From contig VGXS01000014.1 of assembly GCA_016873225.1 (NCBI GenBank), forward strand, positions 22,130 to 86,129: 64,000 nt of DNA, in the 5' to 3' direction. Position numbers and translations under genes: made by a program. Shown piece after piece: positions 33,401 to 41,898 of this stretch; position 1 is the first letter of the stretch; each line of letters opens with the position of its first letter. This stretch comes from Planctomycetota bacterium. Its GTDB lineage: Bacteria > Planctomycetota > Planctomycetia > Gemmatales > Gemmataceae. The notes beneath the pieces were generated by a model. It saw nothing but the letters and a program-made list of their open reading frames with translations. It did not search any database and was not told the DNA's origin.

Positions 33401-34125
33401 GGCCTTGGCTTGACCGGGGCCTGGTGCTTTTCGGGATGGCCCTGGAATCGTCGAGGAAACAAGGAAAACCCGATCTCGCCCTCTACAAGGAGGCGGTCGA
33501 ATGCTTCGATGCCTACCTCATGCGGACCTCATCGGTCACCACCGCCGAGGTGAAGCCGCTTCGGGGACTCGCCCTCGAGCGCAAGGCGACGGCGCTGATG
33601 GTTCTCAAGGACGAAAATGGCGCGCTCGCGGCGCAATCCGAGGCCGTCCTCGTCGATCCGGGGCAGTCGAGCCTGCGGCGCATGCGCGGCTGGAACCTCA
33701 TGAACGGCTGGCGCAGGTTGGCCCTGGCCGATTTCGAGGCCGGCCTGCGAACCGACCAGGGCGCCAACAGGGCCGACCTGCTCATGGGTCGGTCGTATGT
33801 GCTGGCCCTTGAAGGAAAGGTCGAGGAAGCCCTGGGAGCGCTGCCGGAGTACGAAAAGGCCTCGGGCGGCACCCCCCCGATGATGCTCAATTTCGCCACG
33901 GTGTACTCCCAAGCCTACGAATCGCTTCGCAAGGCGGGAAACATGGCCAAGGCCGGGGAAGTCCTCAAGGCGATGACGGCCCTGATTGAAGCTCAAGTCG
34001 GCCGTGTTCCCGCGCCAATGCGGGCCAGGCTTTGGGCAGCCTTCCGGGCCGATGAAGGGTTTGACCCCGTCCGGAGCCTGCCGCCATTCCAGGAATTGGA
34101 CAAGAAGCTGTCTTCGGCCCCATGA
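30439..34125 (+). CDS. Membrane Ser/Thr protein kinase with N-terminal Thr/Asp-rich repeats and C-terminal TPRs
   Basis: 1228 aa. Residues 1-140 are acidic and low-complexity with a recurring D-x-x-T-L-A-P-G-D theme. The Hanks-type kinase domain follows (about 190-455), with GRGGMGVVYRARQ, Lys221 in VALKMV, His311-Arg-Asp313 in HRDLKPANILL, Asp331 in DFGLAKE and GTPSYMPPEQAEG. A membrane helix lies at about 481-503. The rest, some 700 residues, is Ala-rich helical TPR-type sequence. This is the planctomycete kinase-TPR architecture. It overlaps the DUF3293 gene by 4 bases, so the pair is co-translated. Confidence 0.93.
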   Translation: MPTPRQNPDATLGGDGHADDRTLAPGDAETGSIRGEATIGPDDNPDGRAADRSDLTMPEGTVVKAGADGMTLGPDDAPAAHADDRTLAPGDDPGMTVAPGGDDDSTIGPEGVADSDATLAPGAVADSDSTMAPGEMSSRGTAHMSKPPMPRPSATAISKPGQPTNHGQTARMSTSAASSKADRNKIPEVEGYEMLGELGRGGMGVVYRARQKGLNRMVALKMVLNNAASESELDRFRLEARAVALVQHPGIVQVFDVGEHNGLPYFSLEFVEGGPLDNRLKGEPQDAKFTASVMEKVCRAMGYAHSKKIIHRDLKPANILLTKTDEPKVTDFGLAKEMDSDEGHTRTGSIMGTPSYMPPEQAEGKAKHLNHLADIYSLGAMLYEFLTGRPPFKGRTLLETLEHVKKKDPVPPVQLQPDAPIDLQTICLKALEKDPAKRYQSADEMADDLAAFSRGDPIKARPISAIQKVIRWASRNKAQAALVAVASLFLLASLAGSVAINGLYAVAERQRKAREERRERDRSTAQKLLDDAQRDAAQARWPQARQNYDNALAAIRNDADLGDLRKQLEEGKSVAEEHIDTDARLRAFREEQAMAIYELTNQSGRSAREGNAEARARATKALEQFEVNPDAGKFKPVFGQHFSEKDKPEVRKGCAELLVVLADTWLDTDGEKSKALVTKARDEARRQGFGLEKAYLLKMIRYTKVAAAGKDEEYITKASKEIEAFKALADKAVPQTAYEWFLVGDEQYKEKNYAEAARSFQQAIMADPDDFFSHFFLGLSHLARDQFAAAQASFLAARAIRSDFQYTNLFLGVCAGKLGDKADAEKLLDDSGFSEDSRTALLVNRAAVRYDSGDHEKAIADLEAALKRQRSPAILVNLATVLAMGAKDPARAEPFLREAIRLDPNEGKGRRILAKILADRADADAAEGVKLRAEAIQLLRKAAPHLVGTPLAPVLDHDEGLLLLKSGDLPAAREAMARATAGNAKEARPWLDRGLVLFGMALESSRKQGKPDLALYKEAVECFDAYLMRTSSVTTAEVKPLRGLALERKATALMVLKDENGALAAQSEAVLVDPGQSSLRRMRGWNLMNGWRRLALADFEAGLRTDQGANRADLLMGRSYVLALEGKVEEALGALPEYEKASGGTPPMMLNFATVYSQAYESLRKAGNMAKAGEVLKAMTALIEAQVGRVPAPMRARLWAAFRADEGFDPVRSLPPFQELDKKLSSAP

Positions 34126-34523
34126 GCCGGCACCCCTACCTGGCGACCAGCTACTGGGTGTTGGGTGCCCGCCCTTTGTCGCTGCGGGTGGAACTTCCGG
34201 CACCCGAACTGGCCGCCGTCGCGGGCCCCGAAATGGCCGGCCGCGTCGCCTTCGTCACCCCGTGCAATCCTGGCGGCCGGGCGCTTCCGACCGACCAAAA
34301 CGCCATTTTGATGCGTTCCGGCCTCGCCATGCTGGCGGCACGGGGTTTGAAGTCGTTGCCGGGGGTCGGGCTGGCCGACGACGGATGCTGGTGCGAACCG
34401 AGCGCCCTTGCCTGGCCCCTCGCGGAGGACAAGGCCCGTGAGTTGGCCGCGGGCTGGGGGCAGTTGGCCTGGCTCCAGGTGGGAAACGACTGGGTTCCCC
34501 GACTCTTTTTCACCGGCCTTTGA
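34122..34523 (+). CDS. DUF3293 domain-containing protein
   Basis: 133 aa, soluble. It shows the DUF3293 pattern: AFVTPCNPGG near residue 45, DQNAILMRSGLAML, a GVGLADDGCWCEPSALAW segment, and LAAGWGQLAWLQVG before the end. The function of the family is unknown. The start codon overlaps the kinase stop (ATGA), which suggests coupled expression. Confidence 0.75.
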   Translation: MSRHPYLATSYWVLGARPLSLRVELPAPELAAVAGPEMAGRVAFVTPCNPGGRALPTDQNAILMRSGLAMLAARGLKSLPGVGLADDGCWCEPSALAWPLAEDKARELAAGWGQLAWLQVGNDWVPRLFFTGL

Positions 34524-34556
34524 AAGCGGAACCACCCCCTCCCAAGGGCGGAAGCT

Positions 34557-34578
34557 GTTCACTACAATTGTGTTCACT
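34557..34578. promoter_or_regulatory. Direct heptamer repeat flanking a palindrome upstream of citrate synthase
   Basis: GTTCACT occurs at 34557-34563 and again at 34572-34578, separated by the perfect palindrome ACAATTGT (34564-34571). The -10-like TACAAT (34563-34568) lies inside. The site is 63-84 bases upstream of the gltA start and has the form of a regulator-binding site, though no factor is known. Confidence 0.35.
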
Positions 34579-34640
34579 GCGGCATCCTCGGCCCGGCGAC
34601 CCGGCGGGAAACACTCGAACACCATTGCGATCGGGGTTAC

Positions 34641-35768
34641 ATGATGAGCGAACCGGAGTATCGTCCTGGCCTTGCCGATGTTCCCGTGGCCGAATCGGCG
34701 ATCAGCTTCATTGACGGCAAGCGCGCGAGGCTCGAATACCGCGGCATCGCCGTTGAAACCCTTGCCCGGGAAAGCACCTTCGAGGAGACCTCTTGGCTCC
34801 TCCTTAAGGGCAGCCTGCCAACGCAACGGGAACTCGCCCTGTTCGACCGCGACCTGAAACAGAACCGCGGCCTGAAATACAGGCAGATCGACATCCTGAA
34901 ATGCCTGCCCCCCGCGGGGCACCCGATGGAGGCCCTGCAGGCCTCCATCGCCGCTTTGGGAATGTTCCATCCCGCCCGTGAGGAATCATGGGAATCGGTG
35001 ATTCATCTCGTCGCCAAGACGACAACCCTGGTCGCCGCCTTCCACCGGATCAGGCACGGCGAGGAACCGGTCGTTCCCCGCGAAGACCTCGGCCACGCGG
35101 CCAACTTCTACTTCATGCTCACGGGGAAGGATCCGTCGGCCGCCGTCGCGCGCGTCCTGGATGCCTGCCTCATCCTCCACGCCGAGCACCAGATGAACGC
35201 CAGCACCTTCGCGGCGCGCGTGGTGGGTTCGACGATGGCCAACCCCTACTCGGTGATCTCGGCGGCGGTCGGAGCCCTCTCGGGTCCGCTGCATGGCGGC
35301 GCCAACGAGGAAGTCCTCCAGATGCTCGACGAGATCGGCGAGGCCTCCAAGGCCAAGGCCTGGCTCGACGACGCCGTCGCCACCAAGAAGAAAATCATGG
35401 GTTTCGGGCACCGCGTCTACAAGGTGAAGGACCCGCGCGCCACGGTCCTGCAGGAACTCGCCGAGCACGCATTCACCGAGACCGGCAGGCCGGCCAGCTA
35501 CGAGACCGCCCTTGAACTCGAAAAGGCGGCCGACGCCAAGCTTGGCCCCAAGGGCATTTATCCGAATGTCGATTTCTTCTCGGGCATTGTCTATTCGAGC
35601 CTCGGTATCCCGCGCGATCTCTTCACCCCCATGTTCGCCATGGCGCGCGTCGCCGGATGGCTCTCACACTGGCTCGAGCAGATGCGGAACAACCGCATCT
35701 TCCGCCCCGAGCAGGTGTTCACGGGCGTCCGCGACCAGGCCTTCATTCCCTTGGAAAAGCGCCCCTGA
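34641..35768 (+). CDS. gltA: Citrate synthase
   Basis: 375 aa, the short bacterial type. Catalytic residues are His218 in GPLHGGANEEV, His257 in MGFGHRVYKVKDPRA and Asp311 in YPNVDFFSG. The N-terminal ISFIDGKRARLEYRGI and HAEHQMNASTF near 180 are also typical. The enzyme condenses acetyl-CoA and oxaloacetate to start the TCA cycle; 2-methylcitrate synthases have the same size, so propionyl-CoA use is not excluded. GGGGTT precedes the ATG. serS follows 38 bases after the stop. Confidence 0.94.
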   Translation: MMSEPEYRPGLADVPVAESAISFIDGKRARLEYRGIAVETLARESTFEETSWLLLKGSLPTQRELALFDRDLKQNRGLKYRQIDILKCLPPAGHPMEALQASIAALGMFHPAREESWESVIHLVAKTTTLVAAFHRIRHGEEPVVPREDLGHAANFYFMLTGKDPSAAVARVLDACLILHAEHQMNASTFAARVVGSTMANPYSVISAAVGALSGPLHGGANEEVLQMLDEIGEASKAKAWLDDAVATKKKIMGFGHRVYKVKDPRATVLQELAEHAFTETGRPASYETALELEKAADAKLGPKGIYPNVDFFSGIVYSSLGIPRDLFTPMFAMARVAGWLSHWLEQMRNNRIFRPEQVFTGVRDQAFIPLEKRP

Positions 35769-35806
35769 CCGCAGTGGCCCATCGTTTTCAGGAACGGGTT
35801 TCCCCC

Positions 35807-37102
35807 ATGCTCGACGCCGCATTTGTCCGCGAGAACCTTGAGGCGGTCGCCTCCAATTGCGCCAACCGCCAGGTGAAGGCCAGGCCCGACCGCGTGGTCG
35901 AGCTCGACGACCGCCGGCGCGCGGTGATCCACGAGGCCCAGCTTGTCCAGCAGCGGCAGAACGAGGTCTCGAAGCTGATCCCGGCGGAAAAGGATGCCGC
36001 GAAAAAACAGGCCCTGCTGGCGGAAGGCAAGTCGTTGCGCGAGCAGGCCGGTTCGCTCGAGCAAAGGCAGAAGGAAGCGGAGGCGGCCCTCAAGGCGGCC
36101 CTCTGCGAACTGCCGAACATGACCCACCCCGACGCCCCCGTCGGCGCCGACCCGTCGTGCAATCGCGTGGTGCGCACCTGGGGTGAAAAGCCGTCGTTCA
36201 GCTTCAAGCCTAAGGACCATGTCGCCATCGTCGAGTCGCTGGAACTGGCCGACTTCGAGGCCGGAGCCTCGGTGGCCGGCCAGAAGTTCTACTTCCTCAA
36301 GAACGAGGGCGCGCTGCTCGAGTTGGCGCTGGTCCAGTTCGCGATGTCGAAGCTTGTGCGCGAGGGCTTCACTCCCGTCGTCACCCCCGATGTCGCCCGG
36401 GTGGAGGTCCTGGAGGGGATCGGCTTCCAGCCAAGGGATCCCAATCCGGATGTGAGGCAGGTGTATTCGATCGCCGACACCGACTTGTGCCTCGTGGCCA
36501 CCGCCGAGATCACCCTGGGCGGCATGCACCGGGACCAGATCCTCGACGCGGCGAACCTGCCCCTGCTTTACGCCGGGCTCTCCCATTGCTTCCGCACGGA
36601 AGCCGGCGCCCCCGGCCGCGACACGCGCGGACTGTACCGGGTCCACCAGTTCACCAAGGTGGAAATGTTCGCCTTCTGCACCCCCGAGCAAAGCGAGGAA
36701 ATCCACCTGCGCATCCTCAGGATCGAGGAGGAGATCTTCCAAGCCCTTGGCTTGCCCTATCATGTGATAGACACCTGCACTGGCGACTTGGGCGGCCCGG
36801 CGTACCGCAAGTACGATCTCGAGGCCTGGATGCCCGGCCGCGGCCAGGGTGGCGAGTTCGGGGAAGTCACCAGCACGAGCAACTGCACCGACTTCCAGTC
36901 GAGGCGGCTTAATGTGCGCTACAAGTCGGCGGGCCAGAAAGGCACGCGCTTCGCGTACACGCTCAACGGCACCGCCGTGGCCTGCACCAGGGCGCTCGTG
37001 GCCATCCTCGAGAACTACCAGCAGGAAGACGGATCGGTCGTGGTGCCCGAGGTGCTGCGTCCGGTGGTGGGCAAGGACAGGATCGTGGCGCGACGCCGAT
37101 AA
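35807..37102 (+). CDS. serS: Seryl-tRNA synthetase
   Basis: 431 aa from an ATG at 35807, giving the normal start MLDAAFVRENLEAV; the frame is open upstream but overlaps gltA out of frame. The N-terminal coiled-coil arm spans about 25-100. The class II core has TAEITLGGMH, motif 2 in CFRTEAGAPGRDTRGLYRVH, and motif 3 in LNGTAVACTRALVAILENYQ. It charges tRNA-Ser with serine. It lies between gltA and uvrC on the same strand. Confidence 0.96.
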   Translation: MLDAAFVRENLEAVASNCANRQVKARPDRVVELDDRRRAVIHEAQLVQQRQNEVSKLIPAEKDAAKKQALLAEGKSLREQAGSLEQRQKEAEAALKAALCELPNMTHPDAPVGADPSCNRVVRTWGEKPSFSFKPKDHVAIVESLELADFEAGASVAGQKFYFLKNEGALLELALVQFAMSKLVREGFTPVVTPDVARVEVLEGIGFQPRDPNPDVRQVYSIADTDLCLVATAEITLGGMHRDQILDAANLPLLYAGLSHCFRTEAGAPGRDTRGLYRVHQFTKVEMFAFCTPEQSEEIHLRILRIEEEIFQALGLPYHVIDTCTGDLGGPAYRKYDLEAWMPGRGQGGEFGEVTSTSNCTDFQSRRLNVRYKSAGQKGTRFAYTLNGTAVACTRALVAILENYQQEDGSVVVPEVLRPVVGKDRIVARRR

Positions 37103-37135
37103 TCCCGGCCGCGCCCCGCGGGGTGCCCGGAAACC

Positions 37136-38509
37136 ATGGCCGACGCCGATGAAATTCCAGTCGAGCAGCACGAGGACGAGGCTCCCGCCCCCGGATCACC
37201 GGGATCCAAAGCCCGCGCCTTTCCAACATCCCCGGGCGTTTATCTCATGAAGGACGCGCAAGGCCGCGTCATTTATGTCGGCAAGGCCAAGAACCTCCGC
37301 AACCGCGCCGGCAGCTATTTCCTCAAGGCCGCGCTCGAGGATCCCCGCACCGCCGACATGGTGCCCCTGATCGCCGACATCGACCACATCCCCGTCGAGA
37401 CCGAGGTCGACGCCCTGCTCACCGAGGCGCGGCTCATCAAGGACATCCAGCCCCGGTTCAATGTCGAACTCAAGGATGGCAAGACCTTTCCCTACCTGCA
37501 GATCAGGGTCAGGGAGGAGTTTCCCCGCGTGGAATTCACCCGCTCCCCGAGGCGCAAGGGAGTGCGCCTCTACGGGCCGTTCACCTCGGCGGGCAGCCTG
37601 CGCGTCGCGATCCGGGCGTTGCAGCGGGTGTTCCAGTTCCGCACCTGCAAGCTTCCCATCCGCTCGACGGACCAACGGTGGCGCTGGTTCCGGCCCTGCA
37701 TCCTGCACAGCATCAGGCAGTGCACGGCGCCTTGCAACCTGCGGGTCAGTCGCGTGGATTACCGCCGTCAGGTCAAGAGGCTCATCCTCGTCCTTGAGGG
37801 GCGCAAGGACAGGCTTCTTCGCCGCATGGAACGCGACATGGCGCGCGCCAGCAAGGCGATGGAGTTCGAAAAGGCGGCCAGGCTTCGCGACGACATCCGG
37901 GCGCTGTCCAGCCTCGGCCGACGGGGGGAAGTCGAACGCGACATCCAGCCCGAGGTGTTCCCGATCGACCCGCGCAAGGGCCTCCGCGGGCTGCGCAAGA
38001 TTCTCGCCATGGACAAGATGCCACGCGTGGTCGAGGGCATCGACATCGCCCACCTTGGCGGCACGGACACCGTCGCGAGCCTGGTCTGCTTCATCGACGG
38101 CCTGCCTTTCAAGCCGGGCTACAGGCGGTTCAGGATCCGCACCGTGGCGGGTGTGGACGACTACGCCAGCATCCGGGAGGTCGTCGGCAGGCGGTTCACC
38201 CGCGAGGAACGCGACGACCGCGAGGAGGTCTTTCCCGACATACTGCTAATCGACGGGGGCAAGGGGCAGCTGGGAGCGGCGCGCGAGGCTCTCGACCTCG
38301 TCGGCCGCCAGCCGGCCAGGCTGATCTCCCTGGCCAAGCAGAACGAGGAAATATTCACCGTCGGGCAGTCCAACCCCATCGTGCTTTCAAGGCACAGCGA
38401 GGCCCTCAGGCTGCTTCAGGCCGTCAGGGACGAGGCCCACCGGTTCGCCCGCCACTATCATCACCATCTGAGGCGCAAGCGCATCGAGGACGACGGGCCG
38501 TCGGCCTGA
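37136..38509 (+). CDS. uvrC: Shortened UvrC-type excinuclease subunit
   Basis: 457 aa against about 600 for standard UvrC. The GIY-YIG nuclease domain is intact (TSPGVYLMKDAQGRVIYVGK, KNLRNRAGSYF), as are the CTAPC region (HSIRQCTAPCNLRVS), the UVR helix (AMEFEKAARLRDDI, about 240) and an RNase H-like part (VVEGIDIAHLGG, ILLIDGGKGQLGAA). The stretch between UVR and RNase H-like parts is short, and the C-terminal helix-hairpin-helix pair is absent. The 3' and 5' incision chemistry may remain, while DNA binding must differ. The gene starts 33 bases after serS. Confidence 0.88.
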   Translation: MADADEIPVEQHEDEAPAPGSPGSKARAFPTSPGVYLMKDAQGRVIYVGKAKNLRNRAGSYFLKAALEDPRTADMVPLIADIDHIPVETEVDALLTEARLIKDIQPRFNVELKDGKTFPYLQIRVREEFPRVEFTRSPRRKGVRLYGPFTSAGSLRVAIRALQRVFQFRTCKLPIRSTDQRWRWFRPCILHSIRQCTAPCNLRVSRVDYRRQVKRLILVLEGRKDRLLRRMERDMARASKAMEFEKAARLRDDIRALSSLGRRGEVERDIQPEVFPIDPRKGLRGLRKILAMDKMPRVVEGIDIAHLGGTDTVASLVCFIDGLPFKPGYRRFRIRTVAGVDDYASIREVVGRRFTREERDDREEVFPDILLIDGGKGQLGAAREALDLVGRQPARLISLAKQNEEIFTVGQSNPIVLSRHSEALRLLQAVRDEAHRFARHYHHHLRRKRIEDDGPSA

Positions 38510-38537
38510 TGGCCCGCCTTCCACGGGCACCATCGAC

Positions 38538-39299
38538 ATGCGAATCCTGCTGACCAACGACGATGGAATCCACGCCCCCGGCCTGCGCGCGCTGCGCCGG
38601 GAACTCCTCACGCTCGGGGAGGTGTTGGTGGTGGCTCCCGCCAGCGAGCAAAGCGCGGCGGGCCACTCCGTCACCATCTTCAGCCCCGTGCTGGTGCAGG
38701 AGGTGGCGGACGAGAACAACGGCCTGCTGGGATGGGCCGTGGAGGGGCGCCCCGCCGACTGCGTCAAGCTGGCGCTCAGGATGCTGCTTCCCTGGCAGCC
38801 CGACCTGATCGTCAGCGGCCTCAACGCCGGTTCCAACGCCGGCATCAATGTGCTGTATTCGGGCACCGTGGGGGCGGCGATCGAGGGCAGCTTCTTCAAG
38901 CGGACCAGCATCGCCTGTTCGCTGGAAATGCCTCCCTCGGGCCGGCCCGACTACGCGGAAGGGGCGCGCCACGCCCGCGCCGTAGTCGGCCGCATCGTGG
39001 AACAATGCACCGAGGAAGGCAGCCTCTTCAACATCAACATACCCGACCTTTCAAGAGGCGAACCCAAGGGGGTGGCCGTCCTGCCCCAGAACACCGCCAG
39101 CTACACCGAGTGGTACGACAAGCGCACCGACCCCCGAGGCCGGGTGTACTTCTGGATCGGGCCCGACTTCACCTGCCACAGCCCGGTTCCCGACACGGAT
39201 GTCACCGGCCTAGCGGAACGCCTCATCACGGTCACCCCGCTCCAGTTCAACATGACCCGGACGGACCAGTTGGCCGTGATGAAGGGCTGGCTCTGGTGA
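38538..39299 (+). CDS. surE: 5'/3'-nucleotidase SurE
   Basis: 253 aa. The signature MRILLTNDDGIHAPGLRAL gives the metal-binding Asp8-Asp9. SEQSAAGHSVTI supplies the serine of the active site, and VSGLNAGSNAGINVLYSGTVGAA matches the conserved Asn-rich loop. SurE removes phosphate from nucleotides and is linked to stress survival. It begins 28 bases after uvrC. Confidence 0.95.
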   Translation: MRILLTNDDGIHAPGLRALRRELLTLGEVLVVAPASEQSAAGHSVTIFSPVLVQEVADENNGLLGWAVEGRPADCVKLALRMLLPWQPDLIVSGLNAGSNAGINVLYSGTVGAAIEGSFFKRTSIACSLEMPPSGRPDYAEGARHARAVVGRIVEQCTEEGSLFNINIPDLSRGEPKGVAVLPQNTASYTEWYDKRTDPRGRVYFWIGPDFTCHSPVPDTDVTGLAERLITVTPLQFNMTRTDQLAVMKGWLW

Positions 39300-39363
39300 T
39301 GTCCGCCGGGCCTCAGCCAGTTTTGATTGGCTTGCTTTCCTTTCCCTGATCGGAGTTGCCACC

Positions 39364-39855
39364 ATGAATGCCGTTTCCCTGCTTTCCTCGCTCTTGTCCT
39401 CCTCGCGCGACGCCACGCTCGGGTACCTGGCCGATTTTTCCGATGCCGAGTTGCTGAAGCGCCCCGTGGCGGGCGCCAACCACGCCGCCTGGCAGGTCGG
39501 GCACCTGATCCTGTCCGAACGGTTCATCTGCGGGGAGATTCCGGGCTTTTCGTACCCCGAGCTGCCCGCCGGCTTTGCCGAGGCCCATGGCAAGGACCGC
39601 GCCACCTCGTCCGACGCCTCAGGTTGGCTCACGCGCGCCGAATACGAGGCCCTGTTCAAGGCCACCCGCGAGGCCACGCTGGCCGGCTTGGCCAGGCTCG
39701 ACGGCGCCGCGCTCGACAAGCCGACCGAAAGCCGGCTCAAGGGCAAGGCGCCCACGCACGGAAACCTCCTCGCCCTGCTCACCCAGCATGACGCGATGCA
39801 TGGCGGACAGTTCTCCGTCATCCGCAGGCTGCTGGGCAAGCCGGTGCTGTTCTGA
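39364..39855 (+). CDS. DinB family protein
   Basis: 163 aa, a four-helix bundle of DinB/YfiT type. Metal-binding histidines are suggested by GANHAAWQVGHLIL near residue 45 and LLTQHDAMHGGQFSVIRR near 145. The family includes thiol-dependent metalloenzymes (bacillithiol/mycothiol transferases), and no substrate can be assigned here. The next gene starts 1 base after its stop. Confidence 0.85.
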   Translation: MNAVSLLSSLLSSSRDATLGYLADFSDAELLKRPVAGANHAAWQVGHLILSERFICGEIPGFSYPELPAGFAEAHGKDRATSSDASGWLTRAEYEALFKATREATLAGLARLDGAALDKPTESRLKGKAPTHGNLLALLTQHDAMHGGQFSVIRRLLGKPVLF

Positions 39856-39856
39856 G

Positions 39857-40288
39857 ATGTCGGCGTCGGCCTGGGCCAATATCGTCACCGTCCTCCACTT
39901 CCTGATGGTGGCCTGGGCGGTGCTGGCCCTGCCCGCGACCCTGCTGGGCCTTGCCATCGGGGCCCCGTTCGCCCGCGGCTTCTGGTTCCGGACGATCCAC
40001 CTGCTGTTCATCCTGTTCGTGCTGGGGGAGACCGTCCTGGGCGTCGAATGCCCCCTCACCACCTGGGAACGCGACCTCAGGGCGATGGACGGCAAGGAAC
40101 TCCATGAAGTGGAGGACGAACCCTGGGCGGCGCGGGCGGCGCACAACGCGTTCCTGTTCCGCGGCAAGACGATCGCCGACATGCTGCCTTACTATGCCGC
40201 CTTCGGCATCGCGTTGGTCGGCGTTTTCGTGGCGGCACCGCCCCGCTGGCCGGGGGCGCGCCCCGGGCCCGTTCAAAGAAATCCATAA
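39857..40288 (+). CDS. DUF2784 family membrane protein
   Basis: 143 aa from the ATG at 39857; the frame is open upstream but overlaps the DinB gene out of frame. Three to four hydrophobic helices are visible, with the family landmarks TVLHFLMVAWAVLALP, FWFRTIHLLFILFVLGE and ECPLTTWERDLR. Function unknown. Its position one base behind the DinB gene suggests a shared transcript. Confidence 0.8.
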   Translation: MSASAWANIVTVLHFLMVAWAVLALPATLLGLAIGAPFARGFWFRTIHLLFILFVLGETVLGVECPLTTWERDLRAMDGKELHEVEDEPWAARAAHNAFLFRGKTIADMLPYYAAFGIALVGVFVAAPPRWPGARPGPVQRNP

Positions 40289-40473
40289 CGGATCGGTGTA
40301 TCGCTCTTTTCCCTGGCTGGCCCAGCCCGACCGCGCCACGCCCCATGGAACGCGGCCGCGCGCCGGATTTTGTTTGCCAAGCCCGTCCTTCCGCCCATGG
40401 CCCCGCCGGGGAGGTTCACCGCATTGGCGCCGTGGGAATCCGTGTATTCCAGGCGAACCAAAATGGAATACGC

Positions 40474-41898
40474 CTAGGCCGGTCGCTGGCGGGCCTGCCG
40501 CAGCACCAGGGCCTCGGGCCTTTCCCTGTAAAGCGGATCCAGCGGATAACAGCCCGACACCATCCCGCGCCGGGGCGCGGAGGTGCAGTCGGAGAAGGTC
40601 CGGCAGACCTTCTTGCGGTCGAAGGGCTGGCCTTCCAGCAGGTCGGCGGGCAGGTCCGGATAGCTCAGGGCCATCCGCCCGAGGCCGACCGAGTCAACCA
40701 TGCCGCGCCTCACCGCAGCCTGCCCCACCAGGCCCATCCACTCCTGCAGGTAGGTGTAGCCCGATCCGACCCATGCCAATCCCGGTACATGGGACTTGAG
40801 CCAAGCAGTCGCCTCGACCTGCCGGGCCACGCCCACGAGGGGATCCTCCGGCGGAAGATATCCGTCGCTGGGCGGGACGGCCGCCGGCCTCTGCAAATGG
40901 GGTGTGTAATACGGGCTTCCGGCGGTGGTGCATATCATCGAAACGCCGCAGTCTCGGGCCATGCGGAGAAAGGCGGCGGGTTCCTCAAGCGCGAAACCCG
41001 TGCCCGTGCCGTCGCCACCGAAGGCGAAGCCGTACGAGGCGCCGGAATGCGGTTCGGGCACGCCGGTGCCATCGGCGCCTTTGTGGAAGGGGACGGAGTC
41101 ATAAATGCTCAGCCGCATTCCCAGCAGCAAGCCCGGAGCCTCGGCCCTGAGGCCTTGCGCGACCGCGGTCAGGAAGCGGGCCCTGTTCTCGAGGCTGCCG
41201 CCATACTTGCCGGGCCTGCCGATGGCGCTGAGCAACTCATGCCCGAGGTAGCCATGGCAATGCTTGATGTCGACGAAATCGAAGCCGGCCTTGGCGGCGA
41301 GGACGCCCGCGCGGACGAAGTCGTCCACCAGGAAATCGATCTCATCGTCGGTGAGCACGCGCCCGGGTTGGTTGGCATGCCTGGCGTCGAGGTTGGGATG
41401 ATGGTAGGCGACAAGGGGCTCGAGGGTGTCCTTCCGGTTGGGTCGGGCCCATCTTCCCGAATGTGTCAACTGCATTCCGATCAGCAGGTCGGCCGTGTTG
41501 CCCCGCGCCTTGAAATGTTCATCCACCAGCAATTGTCGCAGGGCGGCAATTTCAGCGAGATTGGTTTCATTGATCACCAACTGGTTCGGGTTCGCCCGCC
41601 CGTCGTGCCTGACGGCGAACGCCTCCCCGCCCCAGATGAGCTTGGCGCCTCCCGCGCCAAAGCGCGCCCATCTTCTCCGTGTCAGGTCGGTCGGGCCGCC
41701 AAGTTCGGTGCCGTCCCAGCCTTCCATCGGCAGGATGGCGAAGCGGTTGCCCACCCGCCTGCCCTGAACCTCGAAGCCCGTGGCCAGGGGACCGGATGGT
41801 TCAACGACAGGGTCGATGGGAAGTCGCGCCCCGGCATCGGCGCAGGCGGCTTGGAATTCGGCAACGCCATCAAGCCCTCCGAGACGACGGAAACTCAT
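40474..41898 (-). CDS. NADH:flavin oxidoreductase, Old Yellow Enzyme family
   Basis: 474 aa from an ATG at 41898 that overlaps the upstream gene by 4 bases. The FMN barrel has NRFAILPMEGWDG near residue 50, GMQLTHSGRW, HCHGYLGHELLS and GRPGKYGGSLENRARFL near 240, and VGLGRMALSYPD near the end. Three cysteines close to the C-terminus (KKVCRTFSDC and a later SGCYPLD) are reminiscent of the iron-sulfur site of 2,4-dienoyl-CoA reductase types, but the FAD/NADPH domain of those enzymes is missing. The substrate is unknown. Confidence 0.88.
   Translation of the reverse strand: MSFRRLGGLDGVAEFQAACADAGARLPIDPVVEPSGPLATGFEVQGRRVGNRFAILPMEGWDGTELGGPTDLTRRRWARFGAGGAKLIWGGEAFAVRHDGRANPNQLVINETNLAEIAALRQLLVDEHFKARGNTADLLIGMQLTHSGRWARPNRKDTLEPLVAYHHPNLDARHANQPGRVLTDDEIDFLVDDFVRAGVLAAKAGFDFVDIKHCHGYLGHELLSAIGRPGKYGGSLENRARFLTAVAQGLRAEAPGLLLGMRLSIYDSVPFHKGADGTGVPEPHSGASYGFAFGGDGTGTGFALEEPAAFLRMARDCGVSMICTTAGSPYYTPHLQRPAAVPPSDGYLPPEDPLVGVARQVEATAWLKSHVPGLAWVGSGYTYLQEWMGLVGQAAVRRGMVDSVGLGRMALSYPDLPADLLEGQPFDRKKVCRTFSDCTSAPRRGMVSGCYPLDPLYRERPEALVLRQARQRPA

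Noticed and set aside
35657..35806. Upstream extension of serS by 50 residues.
   Set aside because: It overlaps citrate synthase out of frame; the ATG at 35807 gives the canonical seryl-tRNA synthetase start.
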